Origin: an uncultured Alphaproteobacteria bacterium
GTDB taxonomy: Bacteria > Pseudomonadota > Alphaproteobacteria > Caulobacterales > Caulobacteraceae
Length of the DNA: 64,000 nucleotides
Reading direction: 5' to 3'
NCBI GenBank assembly: GCA_903860975.1
Contig: CAIOSI010000002.1
Location: 1 to 64,000 of the forward strand
The position numbers and the translations under genes were made by a program. Of this stretch, positions 1-9,128 are shown in pieces (position 1 is the first letter of the stretch; each line of letters begins with the position of its first letter). The notes beneath the pieces are model-generated. The model had not been told where the DNA came from and did no database searches. It was given only the letters and a program-made list of their open reading frames with translations.

Positions 1-297
1 CTCGACGCCAAGACCGTCGAAGTAAACGGCCTGCGGGTCCACCTGACGGGCAAGGAATACCAGATGCTGGAACTCCTTTCGCTTCGGAAGGGCACGACCC
101 TGACCAAGGAAATGTTCCTGAATCACCTTTACGGCGGCATGGATGAGCCGGAGCTGAAGATCATCGACGTCTTCATCTGCAAGCTGCGCAAAAAGCTCGC
201 CGCCTCCGCCGACGGCAAGCACCACATCGAAACCGTCTGGGGCCGCGGCTACGTGCTGCGCGACCCGCAAGAAATGGCGCTCACCGTCGCGGCCTAA
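1..297 (+). CDS. ctrA: Cell-cycle response regulator CtrA, C-terminal part (5' truncated by window edge)
   Basis: The reading frame is open from base 1 and ends at TAA 295-297. The visible 98 residues are an OmpR/PhoB-type winged-helix DNA-binding domain that matches CtrA as I know it: [18 protein letters not shown], then [21 protein letters not shown] and the wing with [13 protein letters not shown]. CtrA is the master cell-cycle transcription factor of Caulobacterales; it binds TTAA-N7-TTAA boxes and silences the origin. The receiver domain lies outside the window. A strong hairpin terminator follows. Identification is confident because this domain is almost invariant in the group. Confidence 0.96.
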   Translation, partial: LDAKTVEVNGLRVHLTGKEYQMLELLSLRKGTTLTKEMFLNHLYGGMDEPELKIIDVFICKLRKKLAASADGKHHIETVWGRGYVLRDPQEMALTVAA

Positions 298-326
298 CGC
301 CCGAGGCGGCTTTACCGATCAAGAAA

Positions 327-365
327 AAGGGCGTCCCGCCGCAAGCGGGGCGCCCTTATCTTTTG
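327..365. terminator. Rho-independent terminator after ctrA, probably bidirectional
   Basis: A 13-bp stem (327-339 with 345-357, one G-T wobble) closes a 5-base loop. T-rich sequence follows on the plus strand and an A-run precedes it, so it can end both ctrA and the convergent gene at 385-1875. Confidence 0.85.
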
Positions 366-384
366 TGCCGTCACCCCGATCGGT

Positions 385-1875
385 TCAGGCCAGTCTGCGC
401 AGCAAGAAAAAATCGCCCATGACCGCACGGCCAGCTTCACGCCGAAGTGTGCCGCTGATTTTCTGGACGATCTGGAACCTGTGGGCGGCCAGGCGCTCGA
501 TGTAGACATCGCCATGACTGTAGCGACCATTGGGCTGGAGCAGGAAATCGTCGCCATCAACAGCCTCCGTCGAAAAGGCGAACCAGCCTTGCGACCTCAG
601 CACGCGTGCGGCGCCAGAAAACACCGGCTCCAAGTCCCCGAGATAGGGAAGGGTATCGGCCGCGATGAGCATATCCCATTGCTCGGACGGATGGTTGAGC
701 GCGGCAATGAGATCTGCAACCTCAAGGCGCTCGTAAAGGTCGAGCGCCTTGGCCTTGGTCAGCATGCGCGTCGAAAGATCAATGCCGACCAATCGTCGGG
801 CGAAGGGTCGCAGCATCGGAGCGCAAAGACCTGTACCGCAACCAAGATCGAGTATGTCGAGCAAACCCTTTGGCGCGAGGTGTTGGGCGATCAGGCTCAG
901 AAGACGCTCAGGGCCCCGATAGCCAAGGCGACGTACGAGCCGCTCTTCAAAATCCTCGGCGATACCATCGAAATGCTGAGCCACGAGTTCGGCAGGCTGA
1001 CGCGACACCGCTCGAAATAGGGCCGCATCGCACAGATGCGCAGCTTCAAGGTCGTCGGGATACGCGCCAGCCCACGCCTCGGCGACGCGGGCGGCCGCGG
1101 CCGACTGGTCTGCCCCGTTCAGGAGCAATAGGGCCGTCTTGAAAGCCTGGGTGCTTTGGGCGGGCTTGGGTTCTGTGACGCGCCCTTCGATGGCGGCGAC
1201 GATCAGGTCGCAGATGGCGTTGAATTCGATGGCCGAGGGAGACACCGGATCAAGCGTCAAAGACGTGGCGAAGGCAATCTGGGCCTGGGCGAAGCGGCCA
1301 CATTTCAGGAGCGTCGCACCCAGATTCAGATAGAGCACGGCGTCTTCGCCGGCGAGATCGATGGAACGTGAAAAGGCCTCTGCCGCGCCGGCAAAGTCCT
1401 CGGCCTGGACCCGGACAAAGGCACGGGTCTGCCAGGCTCCGGCACAGTTTGGATCCAAGGCAAGAGCGGCTGCGCAAGCCTGTTCAGCCGGTCCGATATC
1501 GCCCAGCCCAGCCAGCACGTTGGCCAGGCTGTTCCAGGTGACGAGCTGTTTGGCGTCAATCCCAAGGGAGCGCCGCAACGCCGCTGTCGCTTGCTGTGCC
1601 TGGCCAAGCGCCACCAAAACCAGAGCAAGATTATTCCAGGCGATGGCCTGATCGGGTGCGACCTCGACAACCGTTCGGAAGGCCTGCTCGGCCCGGCCCA
1701 AGTCTCCGACAGAGAAGAGCGCCAAACCTTGGCGGGTTAGCCCCACGGCCGCCGACGGCTGGGGCGCAATCAAACGCGTTTGGTGCGAGACAAGGCCATC
1801 GTGAGCGTCGGGTACGGCGGTCAGGCTGGGTGCACGTCCTGGTTGGAGCCGCAAAGCCGGCACGGGAGCCTCCAA
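385..1875 (-). CDS. TPR-repeat protein with C-terminal SAM-dependent methyltransferase domain
   Basis: 496 residues. Roughly residues 45-230 are tetratricopeptide repeats (repeated NLALVLVALGQ / NLGATLLKCGRFAQAQ helical pairs) that usually mediate protein contacts. Around residues 345-490 there is a Rossmann methyltransferase with motif I LDLGCGTGLCAP and the acidic motif VGIDLS. The substrate cannot be told; TPR-methyltransferase fusions of this kind act on proteins or small metabolites. It is convergent with ctrA across a shared terminator and divergent from the M28 peptidase at 2017. No signal peptide is visible, so it is probably cytoplasmic. Confidence 0.85.
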   Translation of the reverse strand: MEAPVPALRLQPGRAPSLTAVPDAHDGLVSHQTRLIAPQPSAAVGLTRQGLALFSVGDLGRAEQAFRTVVEVAPDQAIAWNNLALVLVALGQAQQATAALRRSLGIDAKQLVTWNSLANVLAGLGDIGPAEQACAAALALDPNCAGAWQTRAFVRVQAEDFAGAAEAFSRSIDLAGEDAVLYLNLGATLLKCGRFAQAQIAFATSLTLDPVSPSAIEFNAICDLIVAAIEGRVTEPKPAQSTQAFKTALLLLNGADQSAAAARVAEAWAGAYPDDLEAAHLCDAALFRAVSRQPAELVAQHFDGIAEDFEERLVRRLGYRGPERLLSLIAQHLAPKGLLDILDLGCGTGLCAPMLRPFARRLVGIDLSTRMLTKAKALDLYERLEVADLIAALNHPSEQWDMLIAADTLPYLGDLEPVFSGAARVLRSQGWFAFSTEAVDGDDFLLQPNGRYSHGDVYIERLAAHRFQIVQKISGTLRREAGRAVMGDFFLLRRLA

Positions 1876-2016
1876 TCAAGCCAGATAGGTCTGTTACCTG
1901 CGCTGATCATGGTTAATGGGTTACAAACAGGTCCAACACTTTGCTGAGACCAGGGTTTTCGTTTTCTCCGGCTTACCGCTAGGCTCCTGGCGCAAAATCG
2001 CGCCGGAGATACCGAC

Positions 2017-4401
2017 TTGGGACGACTGATTGCGCTGGCTTCGGCGCTGATCGCCGCGGCTCTGATCGCTTGGGCCGGTGAACAAACGCCAAAGCCGGCG
2101 CCGGTTAGTGCGCCGGCCACCCAATTCTCGGCAGACCGCGCATTGGTCGACGTCATCGGCTTGGCCGCAACGCCGCATCCGGTCGGCTCAGCGGCCGACC
2201 GCGCCGCGCGTGACTATCTGATGGCCAGAATGACGGCGCTGGGCCTCCACCCACAGGTTCATCGCGGCATCGGCATCAATCAGCCGAAAGCCGCGGACAA
2301 CGTCCTTCTGGGCGGCTGCGTCGAAGACATCGTGGGCGTGCTCCCGGGTCGCGAGCTGAACGCCCCAGCCGTCGCCTTGATGGCTCACTATGACAGTGTG
2401 CCAGGCTCTCCTGGTGCCTCGGACGACGCAGCGGGTGTCGCCTCGGCGCTGGAAGTGGTCCGTGCCATCAAAGCGCGCGGCGTCCCCAGACGCGACGTGA
2501 TTGTCTTGCTGACCGATGGCGAGGAAGCCGGCCTGCTGGGCGCCGACGCCTTCTTCCGTAATGAGCCAATGGCCAAGCGCATCGGTTTCCTCTTCAACAT
2601 GGAGGCGCGCGGTGCGGCCGGCCGAGCCCAAATGTTCCAGACCGGAGATCAAAACGGCGAGGCGATCCGGCTGATGAACCGCTTGGCGCCTCGGCCCGTA
2701 GCGTCATCTTTGACCGGCTTCATTTACCAGCACATGCCCAACGACACCGATTTCACGGTCTCCAAGCGCGCCGGTGTTCCAGGTTTGAACTATGCGTTCA
2801 TCGACCATCAATTCGAATACCACTCGCCCTCTTCGACGCCGGGGACCCAAGACCGCGGAACCCTGCAGGACATGGGTGACCAGGTGCTGGCCATGGCCCA
2901 AGCCACGGCCTTTTCGCCGGACCTGCCAGCCCGGACACCGGATCTCGTCTATGGCCAAACCCCCGGCGGACTGACGCTGTCATATCCCCCAAAGATGGGT
3001 TGGGTCATCTTGGCGGCCGCGGCGGCTCTGCTTGCCTGGGGCGTCATGCGCGCACGACAGGTCAAAGCCTTTCCTTGGCTTGATGTGGCGCGTGGCGCAG
3101 GCGGTGCCTTGTTCGCCGTGATCGGCGCAGTGGCCATCCTCCATTTCGCGCGGCGGGCTACAGGCGTGGCGTTCGGCCATATCGAGCAGCGATTCCTGCT
3201 GGCCCAGGCGCCGTTGTGGGAGACCGCCTTGTTGCTGCTGGGTCTAGGTGCGGTCTTGATGGCCGCCGCAGAACTGGCCCGCGGACGGCGCCGGGTGGCC
3301 TTGCTTCCGCTCGCCGCCGGAATCGGTTCGTGCCTTTTCGGCGGGCTTGACCAGATGGGATTGGGCCTGGGCCTGACTGCCGCATTGGTCGGCGTCATTG
3401 CTTATGGCCGACAGGTGGCGCGCCCCGCCGCCTGGGCTGGCGTCTTGCTGCTTGGACTTGCCCTAGCCAGCGTCGCTCAGCACTTCGCGCCACCGGCCGC
3501 GTTTGTTCTGGCCTGGCCGCTCGGTTTGGCCTGCCTGGCCGCCGCATTGAGCGCACTTGCAGCTCATCGCGGAGCCATAAGCTTGATCTTATTGGCCGTC
3601 GTTGGCGCGATCGGGACCGCCTTCGCGGGATCGCTTGCCCATGCGTCATTCCTCAGTCTCGACCTTCCTGAGCTCCTCGGTCTACCGATCCTGATGGTGG
3701 TGTTGACGGCGTGGCCTCTCGCTCAGACGGAAGAAGGCGCCCCGCCCGCGCGGCTTCTTGGTCCGGCTTTGATGATCGCAGGGCTGGCGGTCATGGTGGC
3801 TGTGAGGCTCAACCATCCCTACGATGCACGCCATCCGCAGTCGACGAATGTTGGCTATCAGATCGACCAGGACCGCAGACAAGCCTGGCGCTACAGCGAC
3901 AGCCCCGAGCCCACGGCCTGGGCCAATCAGGTCCTGACGGCAGGCGGCGCTAAGGTGGGCAAGCTCAAGATTGGGCTACGAGGCCGGACCGTAGACGCCG
4001 CACCGGCAGCCTACTTCGACGTCCCGGCGCCGCAGTTGACCTTTACAAAGGACACGAACGGCCGATTGAGGCTGCACGTTGCGCCGCCCGCGGGCGCGCG
4101 AGTCATTCAGCTGCGCCTCAACGCCAATACCGCAGCAACCCTCGTCGCTGCGAGCGGAATGGATGTGCAGATGCCGATGAAGCCAGGCGCCGATATGTTC
4201 ATCAACTGGTCGGCAGCATCGCAGGGGTTCGACCTGACGATAAAACCTGGCGGTCCGGGCCAGTTAAGGATCGACTACGACGCCCTCCTTGAGCAATGGC
4301 CGAAGGATGCATTGCCGCTTCCCAAGCGCCCGACGAACCTGATGTCGTTCGAAACATCAGACGGGACCCATCTGATCGGCACGCGCCACTTTTCCTGGTG
4401 A
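2017..4401 (+). CDS. M28-family zinc aminopeptidase with C-terminal multi-pass membrane domain
   Basis: 794 residues from a TTG start at 2017. An N-terminal signal/anchor (about residues 4-20) leads into an M28 peptidase domain with recognisable zinc ligands: AHYDSVPGSPGASDD (His124, Asp136), DGEE (Glu169-Glu170), Glu197 and a final His in FEYHSPS (His269). From about residue 330 to 600 there are eight or so hydrophobic segments, followed by a soluble C-terminal domain of about 180 residues. This layout resembles ER metallopeptidase 1-like M28 proteins. The catalytic domain would face the periplasm. arsC follows 23 bases downstream on the same strand. The peptide substrate is unknown. Confidence 0.85.
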   Translation: MGRLIALASALIAAALIAWAGEQTPKPAPVSAPATQFSADRALVDVIGLAATPHPVGSAADRAARDYLMARMTALGLHPQVHRGIGINQPKAADNVLLGGCVEDIVGVLPGRELNAPAVALMAHYDSVPGSPGASDDAAGVASALEVVRAIKARGVPRRDVIVLLTDGEEAGLLGADAFFRNEPMAKRIGFLFNMEARGAAGRAQMFQTGDQNGEAIRLMNRLAPRPVASSLTGFIYQHMPNDTDFTVSKRAGVPGLNYAFIDHQFEYHSPSSTPGTQDRGTLQDMGDQVLAMAQATAFSPDLPARTPDLVYGQTPGGLTLSYPPKMGWVILAAAAALLAWGVMRARQVKAFPWLDVARGAGGALFAVIGAVAILHFARRATGVAFGHIEQRFLLAQAPLWETALLLLGLGAVLMAAAELARGRRRVALLPLAAGIGSCLFGGLDQMGLGLGLTAALVGVIAYGRQVARPAAWAGVLLLGLALASVAQHFAPPAAFVLAWPLGLACLAAALSALAAHRGAISLILLAVVGAIGTAFAGSLAHASFLSLDLPELLGLPILMVVLTAWPLAQTEEGAPPARLLGPALMIAGLAVMVAVRLNHPYDARHPQSTNVGYQIDQDRRQAWRYSDSPEPTAWANQVLTAGGAKVGKLKIGLRGRTVDAAPAAYFDVPAPQLTFTKDTNGRLRLHVAPPAGARVIQLRLNANTAATLVAASGMDVQMPMKPGADMFINWSAASQGFDLTIKPGGPGQLRIDYDALLEQWPKDALPLPKRPTNLMSFETSDGTHLIGTRHFSW

Positions 4402-4424
4402 TCGGGTCGGGCTAACTGGCCGCC

Positions 4425-4775
4425 ATGAGCGACATAACGATCTACCATAATCCCAACTGCGGGACCTCCCGCAATACCTTGGCCCTATTACGCGAACGGG
4501 GCTTGGAACCGAAGGTCGTCGAGTATCTGAAAGTCGGTTGGAGCGAACCACAGCTTAAGGATCTGCTCAAGCGCCTGGGCGTGCCAGCCCGCGCCATTCT
4601 GCGTCTGCGCGGAACCCATGCCGAAGCTCTAGGCCTTACCGATCCGAGCGCTTCGGACCAGACCCTGATCGCCGCAATGGTCCGCGAGCCCATCCTGGTG
4701 GAGCGTCCGATTGTGGTAACGCCAAAGTCAGCTGCGCTGTGCCGGCCTGCGCAGGCGGTGCTCGCACTGATCTAG
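4425..4775 (+). CDS. arsC: Arsenate reductase, ArsC/Spx-family thioredoxin fold
   Basis: 116 residues, the usual length for glutathione/glutaredoxin-dependent ArsC. The N-terminus carries the signature HNPNCGTSRNTL with the catalytic Cys12, and the arginines expected to stabilise arsenate are visible in LRLRGT and in REPILVERPIV. It would reduce arsenate to arsenite in the cytoplasm. No arsR, arsB or acr3 lies nearby, so it is an orphan arsC; some family members serve other thiol-redox roles. It starts 23 bases after the M28 gene and may share its transcript. Confidence 0.9.
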   Translation: MSDITIYHNPNCGTSRNTLALLRERGLEPKVVEYLKVGWSEPQLKDLLKRLGVPARAILRLRGTHAEALGLTDPSASDQTLIAAMVREPILVERPIVVTPKSAALCRPAQAVLALI

Positions 4776-4903
4776 CCCGGCTCGTCTCCGGCCCAAACTG
4801 CGATGTGTTTTCGTGGCGGTCAGTCTTAGGTTTTGTAACGCCCGAAAACTTGGCTTTGCGGCGTCTTGGCCTTAACCGGACCTCGCACAGGTCTGAGGGC
4901 GTG

Positions 4904-6247
4904 ATGATACAATTCAAGTTGCCGCAGATCTCGATCCGCTGTGCACAGAGCCTCTTCGCTATCGGCGTAGGCGTGGTGGTCTTGGTGCTTGGCGCCAGCC
5001 TCTTCCCGAGCCATGTCCCCCACGAACCGCCACGTCTCGACCCTATCGTCGTGGCCGCCCAACAAAGCGTCGCCTTCACGCACGCCGAAGCCCAAGGTGG
5101 GTTCGCCCAACCCACAAGCATCCCTGTAAAGCTGCAGCGGGGTGAGACATTAGAAGCCGCCGTTCGCCGCGCCGGCGTCGGCCCCTCCGAAGCCCAGTTG
5201 GCTGTGGCCCTACTGTCGAAGGCCATGGACACGGTCCACCTAAAGGCAGGCCTGCTGATCCAAACAGCCATCGCCCAACCCCGCACCGAACGCGGCGAGG
5301 CGCGCCTGATTGGGTTGTCGCTGCGAACGGGCCCAGCCAGCGCAATCACCCTCTCACGCAGCTTCGATGGCGCGCTGCGTCTGCGTGAGCTGGATGAAAA
5401 GCTCCGCGAAGAGACCACCGTCGCCGATGGTGCCATCCAAGGCTCGCTCTACGAGAGCGCCGAGCGCATGGGTGCGACACCAAACATCACCGTCGAGGTG
5501 GCCAAGCTCTTCGCACACAAGATCGACTTCCAGCGGGACCTTCAGCCTGGCGACGATTTTAAGCTGGTCTTCGACCGAAAAATCACTGAATCCGGCCGCA
5601 CCGTCGAGGCTGGCGACCTGCAGTATGCCGAGCTCCATGGGGTTAAGTTCTACCGCTTCGCACGAGGCGGAGACGTCGAGTATTTCGATGAATTCGGAAA
5701 AAATATCAAAGGCTTCCTGCTGAAGACTCCGGTCGACGGCGCACACATCACCTCCCTCTTTGGACTGCGCAAGCACCCGGTGCTCGGCTACACGCGCGCC
5801 CACCAAGGGGTGGATTTCGCCGCCGGCTCGGGCACGCCCATCCTGGCGGCAGGCGACGGCGTCGTGGCCCAGGTTGGGCCTTGGGGTGGGTATGGTAATT
5901 GGCTTCGCATTCGCCACTCAGCCGGTTGGGACACGGGCTACGGCCACATCTCGCGCTACGCGGCGGGCATCCGCTCCGGCGTCCACGTCCACCAGGGCCA
6001 GGTGGTGGCCTATGTCGGCTCCACGGGTCTGGCGACGGGCCCGCACTTGCACTACGAGATCTGGAGGAATGGCGCTCGCGTGAACCCGATCGGCGCAAAG
6101 GTCCCGCAAGGCTCCGAGCTAGTCGGCGTGGAGCTGTCCCACTTCAAAGATCAAAAGGCTCACATTGACGGCTTGCTTTCCAAACGCACGCGCCAGGCTC
6201 TGAGGCTTGCCGACTCTGGTGCTGGATCACCGCTCCTGCATCGCTAA
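4904..6247 (+). CDS. M23-family peptidoglycan metallopeptidase with LysM-like/OapA N-terminal region
   Basis: 447 residues from ATG 4904 (GTG 4901 is equally possible); a GAGGG motif sits four bases upstream. An upstream in-frame ATG at 4739 would overlap arsC and adds no domain, so it was not used. The protein has one N-terminal transmembrane segment (about residues 15-35), a central region typical of periplasmic M23 proteins, and a C-terminal LytM domain: SLFGLRKHPVLG, HQGVDFA (His300, Asp304) and HLHYE (His381, His383). All zinc and catalytic residues are present, so it is likely an active DD-endopeptidase acting on cross-linked peptidoglycan. Confidence 0.93.
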   Translation: MIQFKLPQISIRCAQSLFAIGVGVVVLVLGASLFPSHVPHEPPRLDPIVVAAQQSVAFTHAEAQGGFAQPTSIPVKLQRGETLEAAVRRAGVGPSEAQLAVALLSKAMDTVHLKAGLLIQTAIAQPRTERGEARLIGLSLRTGPASAITLSRSFDGALRLRELDEKLREETTVADGAIQGSLYESAERMGATPNITVEVAKLFAHKIDFQRDLQPGDDFKLVFDRKITESGRTVEAGDLQYAELHGVKFYRFARGGDVEYFDEFGKNIKGFLLKTPVDGAHITSLFGLRKHPVLGYTRAHQGVDFAAGSGTPILAAGDGVVAQVGPWGGYGNWLRIRHSAGWDTGYGHISRYAAGIRSGVHVHQGQVVAYVGSTGLATGPHLHYEIWRNGARVNPIGAKVPQGSELVGVELSHFKDQKAHIDGLLSKRTRQALRLADSGAGSPLLHR

Positions 6248-6286
6248 GTGCTGACGGGGCCCCCTGAGCCCACCCCCAAAGCGAAA

Positions 6287-6324
6287 ATCCTGACCGCGCG
6301 CCAGTCCAACTTGGCGATCAGGAT
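6287..6324. terminator. Hairpin between convergent M23 and TauD-type genes
   Basis: A 7-bp outer stem (6287-6293 with 6318-6324) encloses a 5-bp inner stem. The right arm overlaps the stop codon of the minus-strand gene. There is no long T-run, so termination is a guess. Confidence 0.4.
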
Positions 6325-7250
6325 GCCTGAAGCGGAACTTCACCGGCGACTGTGGTGCGGTAGAGTTCGCGGCGGAAGCCGTCGGTATCGTTGAAGGCCT
6401 GATGGACGCAGAGCCGATTATCCCAGAGCGCGAATGTCCCGGCTTCCCAGCGCAACCGGCACGTAAAGGCAGCCTGGGTTATATGTCGCACAAGGAACTG
6501 CAGTAAGGGCGAGGCTTCCTCTGACGTGAGACCGTCGATTCCAGCGGCGTAGGTCTGGTCGCAGTAGAGCGCCATCTCGCGGGTGACGGGATGCGTGCGG
6601 ACAAGCGGATGGCCCTGGCCCTCAACCTTGCGGACAATCTCGGCTGGCAAATGGGCTTGGCCGCGCGTGGCCGCGACCCGGCCGATTGGGGTTTCGTCAG
6701 GCACCTGGTAAGCCTGGGCCGTCTCCAGAACCGTACGCATCGACATCCGCACTTTCAGCGGCGCGAGCATGGTCTTCATGGTCTGCGATAGCGTGGAGTA
6801 AGCCAGTGCTGAGTTGGCCCAGATCGTGTCGCCGCCCCAGGGTGGAATTTCGACGCCATAGAGCATGCTGATGGCCGGCGGCTCTGGGAGGAAGGGCGAA
6901 TCTGTATGCCAACCGGAACCAAAGATAACGCCGGGGCGCTCGTCGGCCTCGCGGATCACCGGCTGGACATCGGGATGGCCTTCGACACCTTTGGTATAGG
7001 CGTCAGGCGCGAAAGGCCCAAAGCGCAGGCTGAACCGCTCCTGTTCGGCGTGGCTGATGTCCTGGGCGCGGAAGTAGATCATCTTGTGCCGAAAAAGCGC
7101 GGCTCGGACCTCAGCGAACTGGGCCTCGCTCAGGCTTGCGATCTGGACTCCCACAATCTCGGCGCCCATCGCAGCCGCCAGAGGTCGCACGTTGATCTCG
7201 CGATTTTCGGCCGGCCCATTATCGAACCGGCCCGTCGGATGAATGATCAT
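6318..7250 (-). CDS. TauD/TfdA-family Fe(II)/2-oxoglutarate-dependent dioxygenase
   Basis: 310 residues. The iron-binding facial triad is visible: HTD (His115, Asp117) in GSGWHTDSPF and the distal His283 in CVHQAFND; Arg294 and Arg298 are placed to bind 2-oxoglutarate as in TauD. Enzymes of this family hydroxylate taurine, phenoxyacetates, alkyl sulfates and many other small acids; the substrate is not deducible. GGGGAG precedes the ATG by eight bases. No sulfonate transporter is adjacent, so a taurine role is not supported. Convergent with the M23 gene. Confidence 0.9.
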   Translation of the reverse strand: MIIHPTGRFDNGPAENREINVRPLAAAMGAEIVGVQIASLSEAQFAEVRAALFRHKMIYFRAQDISHAEQERFSLRFGPFAPDAYTKGVEGHPDVQPVIREADERPGVIFGSGWHTDSPFLPEPPAISMLYGVEIPPWGGDTIWANSALAYSTLSQTMKTMLAPLKVRMSMRTVLETAQAYQVPDETPIGRVAATRGQAHLPAEIVRKVEGQGHPLVRTHPVTREMALYCDQTYAAGIDGLTSEEASPLLQFLVRHITQAAFTCRLRWEAGTFALWDNRLCVHQAFNDTDGFRRELYRTTVAGEVPLQAS

Positions 7251-7414
7251 AATTCAGCTCCCCTGCGTCCGACTTAACAGGAGGCGTGGGGTAAAACCAC
7301 AACGAGAGCCGACATGATACCAACCCATCTAAAGACTGACATACGCCCATTGGCGTTGGCCGATGGACTGGATTCGATCTGGATCGTTGATGAGGACGCG
7401 CCAGGCGCTCTGGC

Positions 7415-7762
7415 GCTCGCCGAGCCCCTGGCGCGACGATGATCCCGAACTCGGCGCAATGCCCACCGAACGCGTTGGTCAGCATGGTCGACTGGCGCAC
7501 CAGCAGCTCACGGGTGCTGTGCAGCGTCGGCACGCCCTGGCGTTCGGCGCTGCACAGCACGAAGCTCAAGGTGGGCCGTCGCGCAGGCTTCCATGCCGAA
7601 GAGGCAGGGCGGAAGAGACCCGAAGACCTTCAGCAACTCGGCGCGCCGCCGTTCTTTCCCGACCTTAACTTGGCCAACAGCAGCGATGCCGTGGACCTGA
7701 AAAACCGACTTGGCGAGATCGAGACCGATCACGGTCGTGTGCAGGGTGGACGGTTCCTGCAT
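7415..7762 (-). pseudogene. IS110-family transposase remnant (internally deleted and frameshifted)
   Basis: From ATG 7762 the minus strand encodes TTVIGLDLAKSVFQVHG and later FGMEACATAH, the N-terminal DEDD (RuvC-like) region of IS110/IS1111 transposases. After about base 7580 the match continues only in another frame, at LHSTRELLVRQSTML and HCAEFGIIVAPG, which in intact proteins lies about 60-70 residues further on. So there is an internal deletion plus a frame change, and the C-terminal serine region is missing. It cannot make a working transposase. Confidence 0.85.
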
Positions 7763-7949
7763 TTGTGGCCGCTTCAATGCGGTCGCGGCGGCGTTTACCG
7801 AGATTGCGAAGCCGGAGGGCATCTTGCCAGCCCGCGATCCTGAGCGTCTGGTGCCGGTGTTGGCAGGATTTCATCAGGTGCTGACATCAGTCTAACGCCA
7901 ACTTGTCTCGACTATGGCCCAAACCGTGGGCGGTTGGGAGGCAGGCGCC

Positions 7950-8058
7950 AATCCAATCTCGTTCAAACAGCATCGGTTTGCGCCGGACGTCATCCGTTAC
8001 GCGGCTTGGCTGTATTTCCGCTTCACGCTGAGCAACTGCGACGTTGAGGAACTGCGGG
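7950..8058 (+). pseudogene. IS6-family transposase N-terminal remnant
   Basis: A short stretch encodes ISFKQHRFAPDVIRYAAW followed by LYFRFTLSNCDVEEL, the start of IS6/IS26-type transposases, which normally continues into a helix-turn-helix and DDE domain. Here the match stops after about 35 residues and the frame closes at 8114. Only the extreme N-terminus survives. Together with the IS110 piece it marks 7251-8299 as a site of repeated insertion and loss. Confidence 0.8.
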
Positions 8059-8299
8059 TCGGTATTGGCGGGCTTGGCCTGTGGATCAAAAGCGAACCTA
8101 GCGCGCTTAGGTAAATCATGGATGGGGGATCAAATTCCACGTCCGACGCCCAGGCCGTACCCGGCCTTGCCTTGGCTTTTTTCGAGATAGAACCAATCTA
8201 TAATAAATCACAAATCGATCGATTGGATTTCGTCTCGGCGGGTGCCTAAACAGAAGACCGACGAGCGCAGTGGGCGCCCACTTCAGCAACAGGTTCAAC

Positions 8300-8851
8300 A
8301 TGCAAGGCCGCACGGTTCCCGACATCATCTTCAAGACGCGCGTACGCGACGAGTCTGTCGGCGGGGAGAACCCGTTTCGTTGGCAGGATACGACCACGGC
8401 CGACGTGTTCGCCGGCAAACGTGTGGTGGTGTTTTCCTTGCCGGGTGCCTTCACGCCCACCTGCTCGAACGAGCAGTGTCCGGCGTTCGAACGGCTATAC
8501 GACCAGTTTAAGGCTCTGGGCGTCGACGAGATTGTTTGCGTGACGGTCAACGACGCGTTCGTTGTCTATCAGTGGAGCCGCCACATGGGCGTCTCGCGCG
8601 TCAAGTTCCTTCCGGACGGCTCCGGGCGCTTCACGCGGCGCATGGGCATGCTGATCAACAAGGACCACTTGGGCTTCGGCTATCGGAGCTGGCGCTACGC
8701 CATGGTGGTGAACGATGGCGTGATCGAGAAGTGGTTCGAAGAGCCCGGGATCAACGACGAAGGATCAGACGATGACCCTTACACGGTGACGGACCCCGAG
8801 ACGCTGTTGGCCTACCTGAAGGCGCGCACCCCAGAAAAGAGAGCTGCCTAG
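8300..8851 (+). CDS. Peroxiredoxin, Prx5-type
   Basis: 183 residues from ATG 8300; an in-frame ATG at 8270 would add ten residues that do not look conserved. The active site PGAFTPTCSNEQCPAFE has the peroxidatic Cys55 and a second Cys60. Prx5-type enzymes reduce hydroperoxides using glutathione, glutaredoxin or thioredoxin. The order of elements (VFAGKRVVVFSLPGAF, then VNDAFV, then GFGYRSWRYAMVV) is typical of the bacterial branch. Cytoplasmic, monocistronic. It lies just right of the IS remnants. Confidence 0.93.
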   Translation: MQGRTVPDIIFKTRVRDESVGGENPFRWQDTTTADVFAGKRVVVFSLPGAFTPTCSNEQCPAFERLYDQFKALGVDEIVCVTVNDAFVVYQWSRHMGVSRVKFLPDGSGRFTRRMGMLINKDHLGFGYRSWRYAMVVNDGVIEKWFEEPGINDEGSDDDPYTVTDPETLLAYLKARTPEKRAA

Positions 8852-9128
8852 GCGCAAGATTCGGGCTGTCCCCTGTCCTGGTGAAAAGCTTAGCGCCGGG
8901 TCGGCTCCGCAGGCTTCGGGCGCGAACGCAAAGCTGCAGGATTTTGCCTCAGGCCTTCTGGATATGAGACGCCTGTTCAGCGCGAGGGCTATCGCGCCTA
9001 ATCTGCTCGGTGCCGAATGCCCTCGCAGCTTTGGCGAGCCACCATTGGGATCGTGGACCTTGCGTCCTGCGCCTGGCGGACGTTTGATGCCCTACACGGT
9101 CCGCAAGAGACCGGCAGAGGAAGTTATC

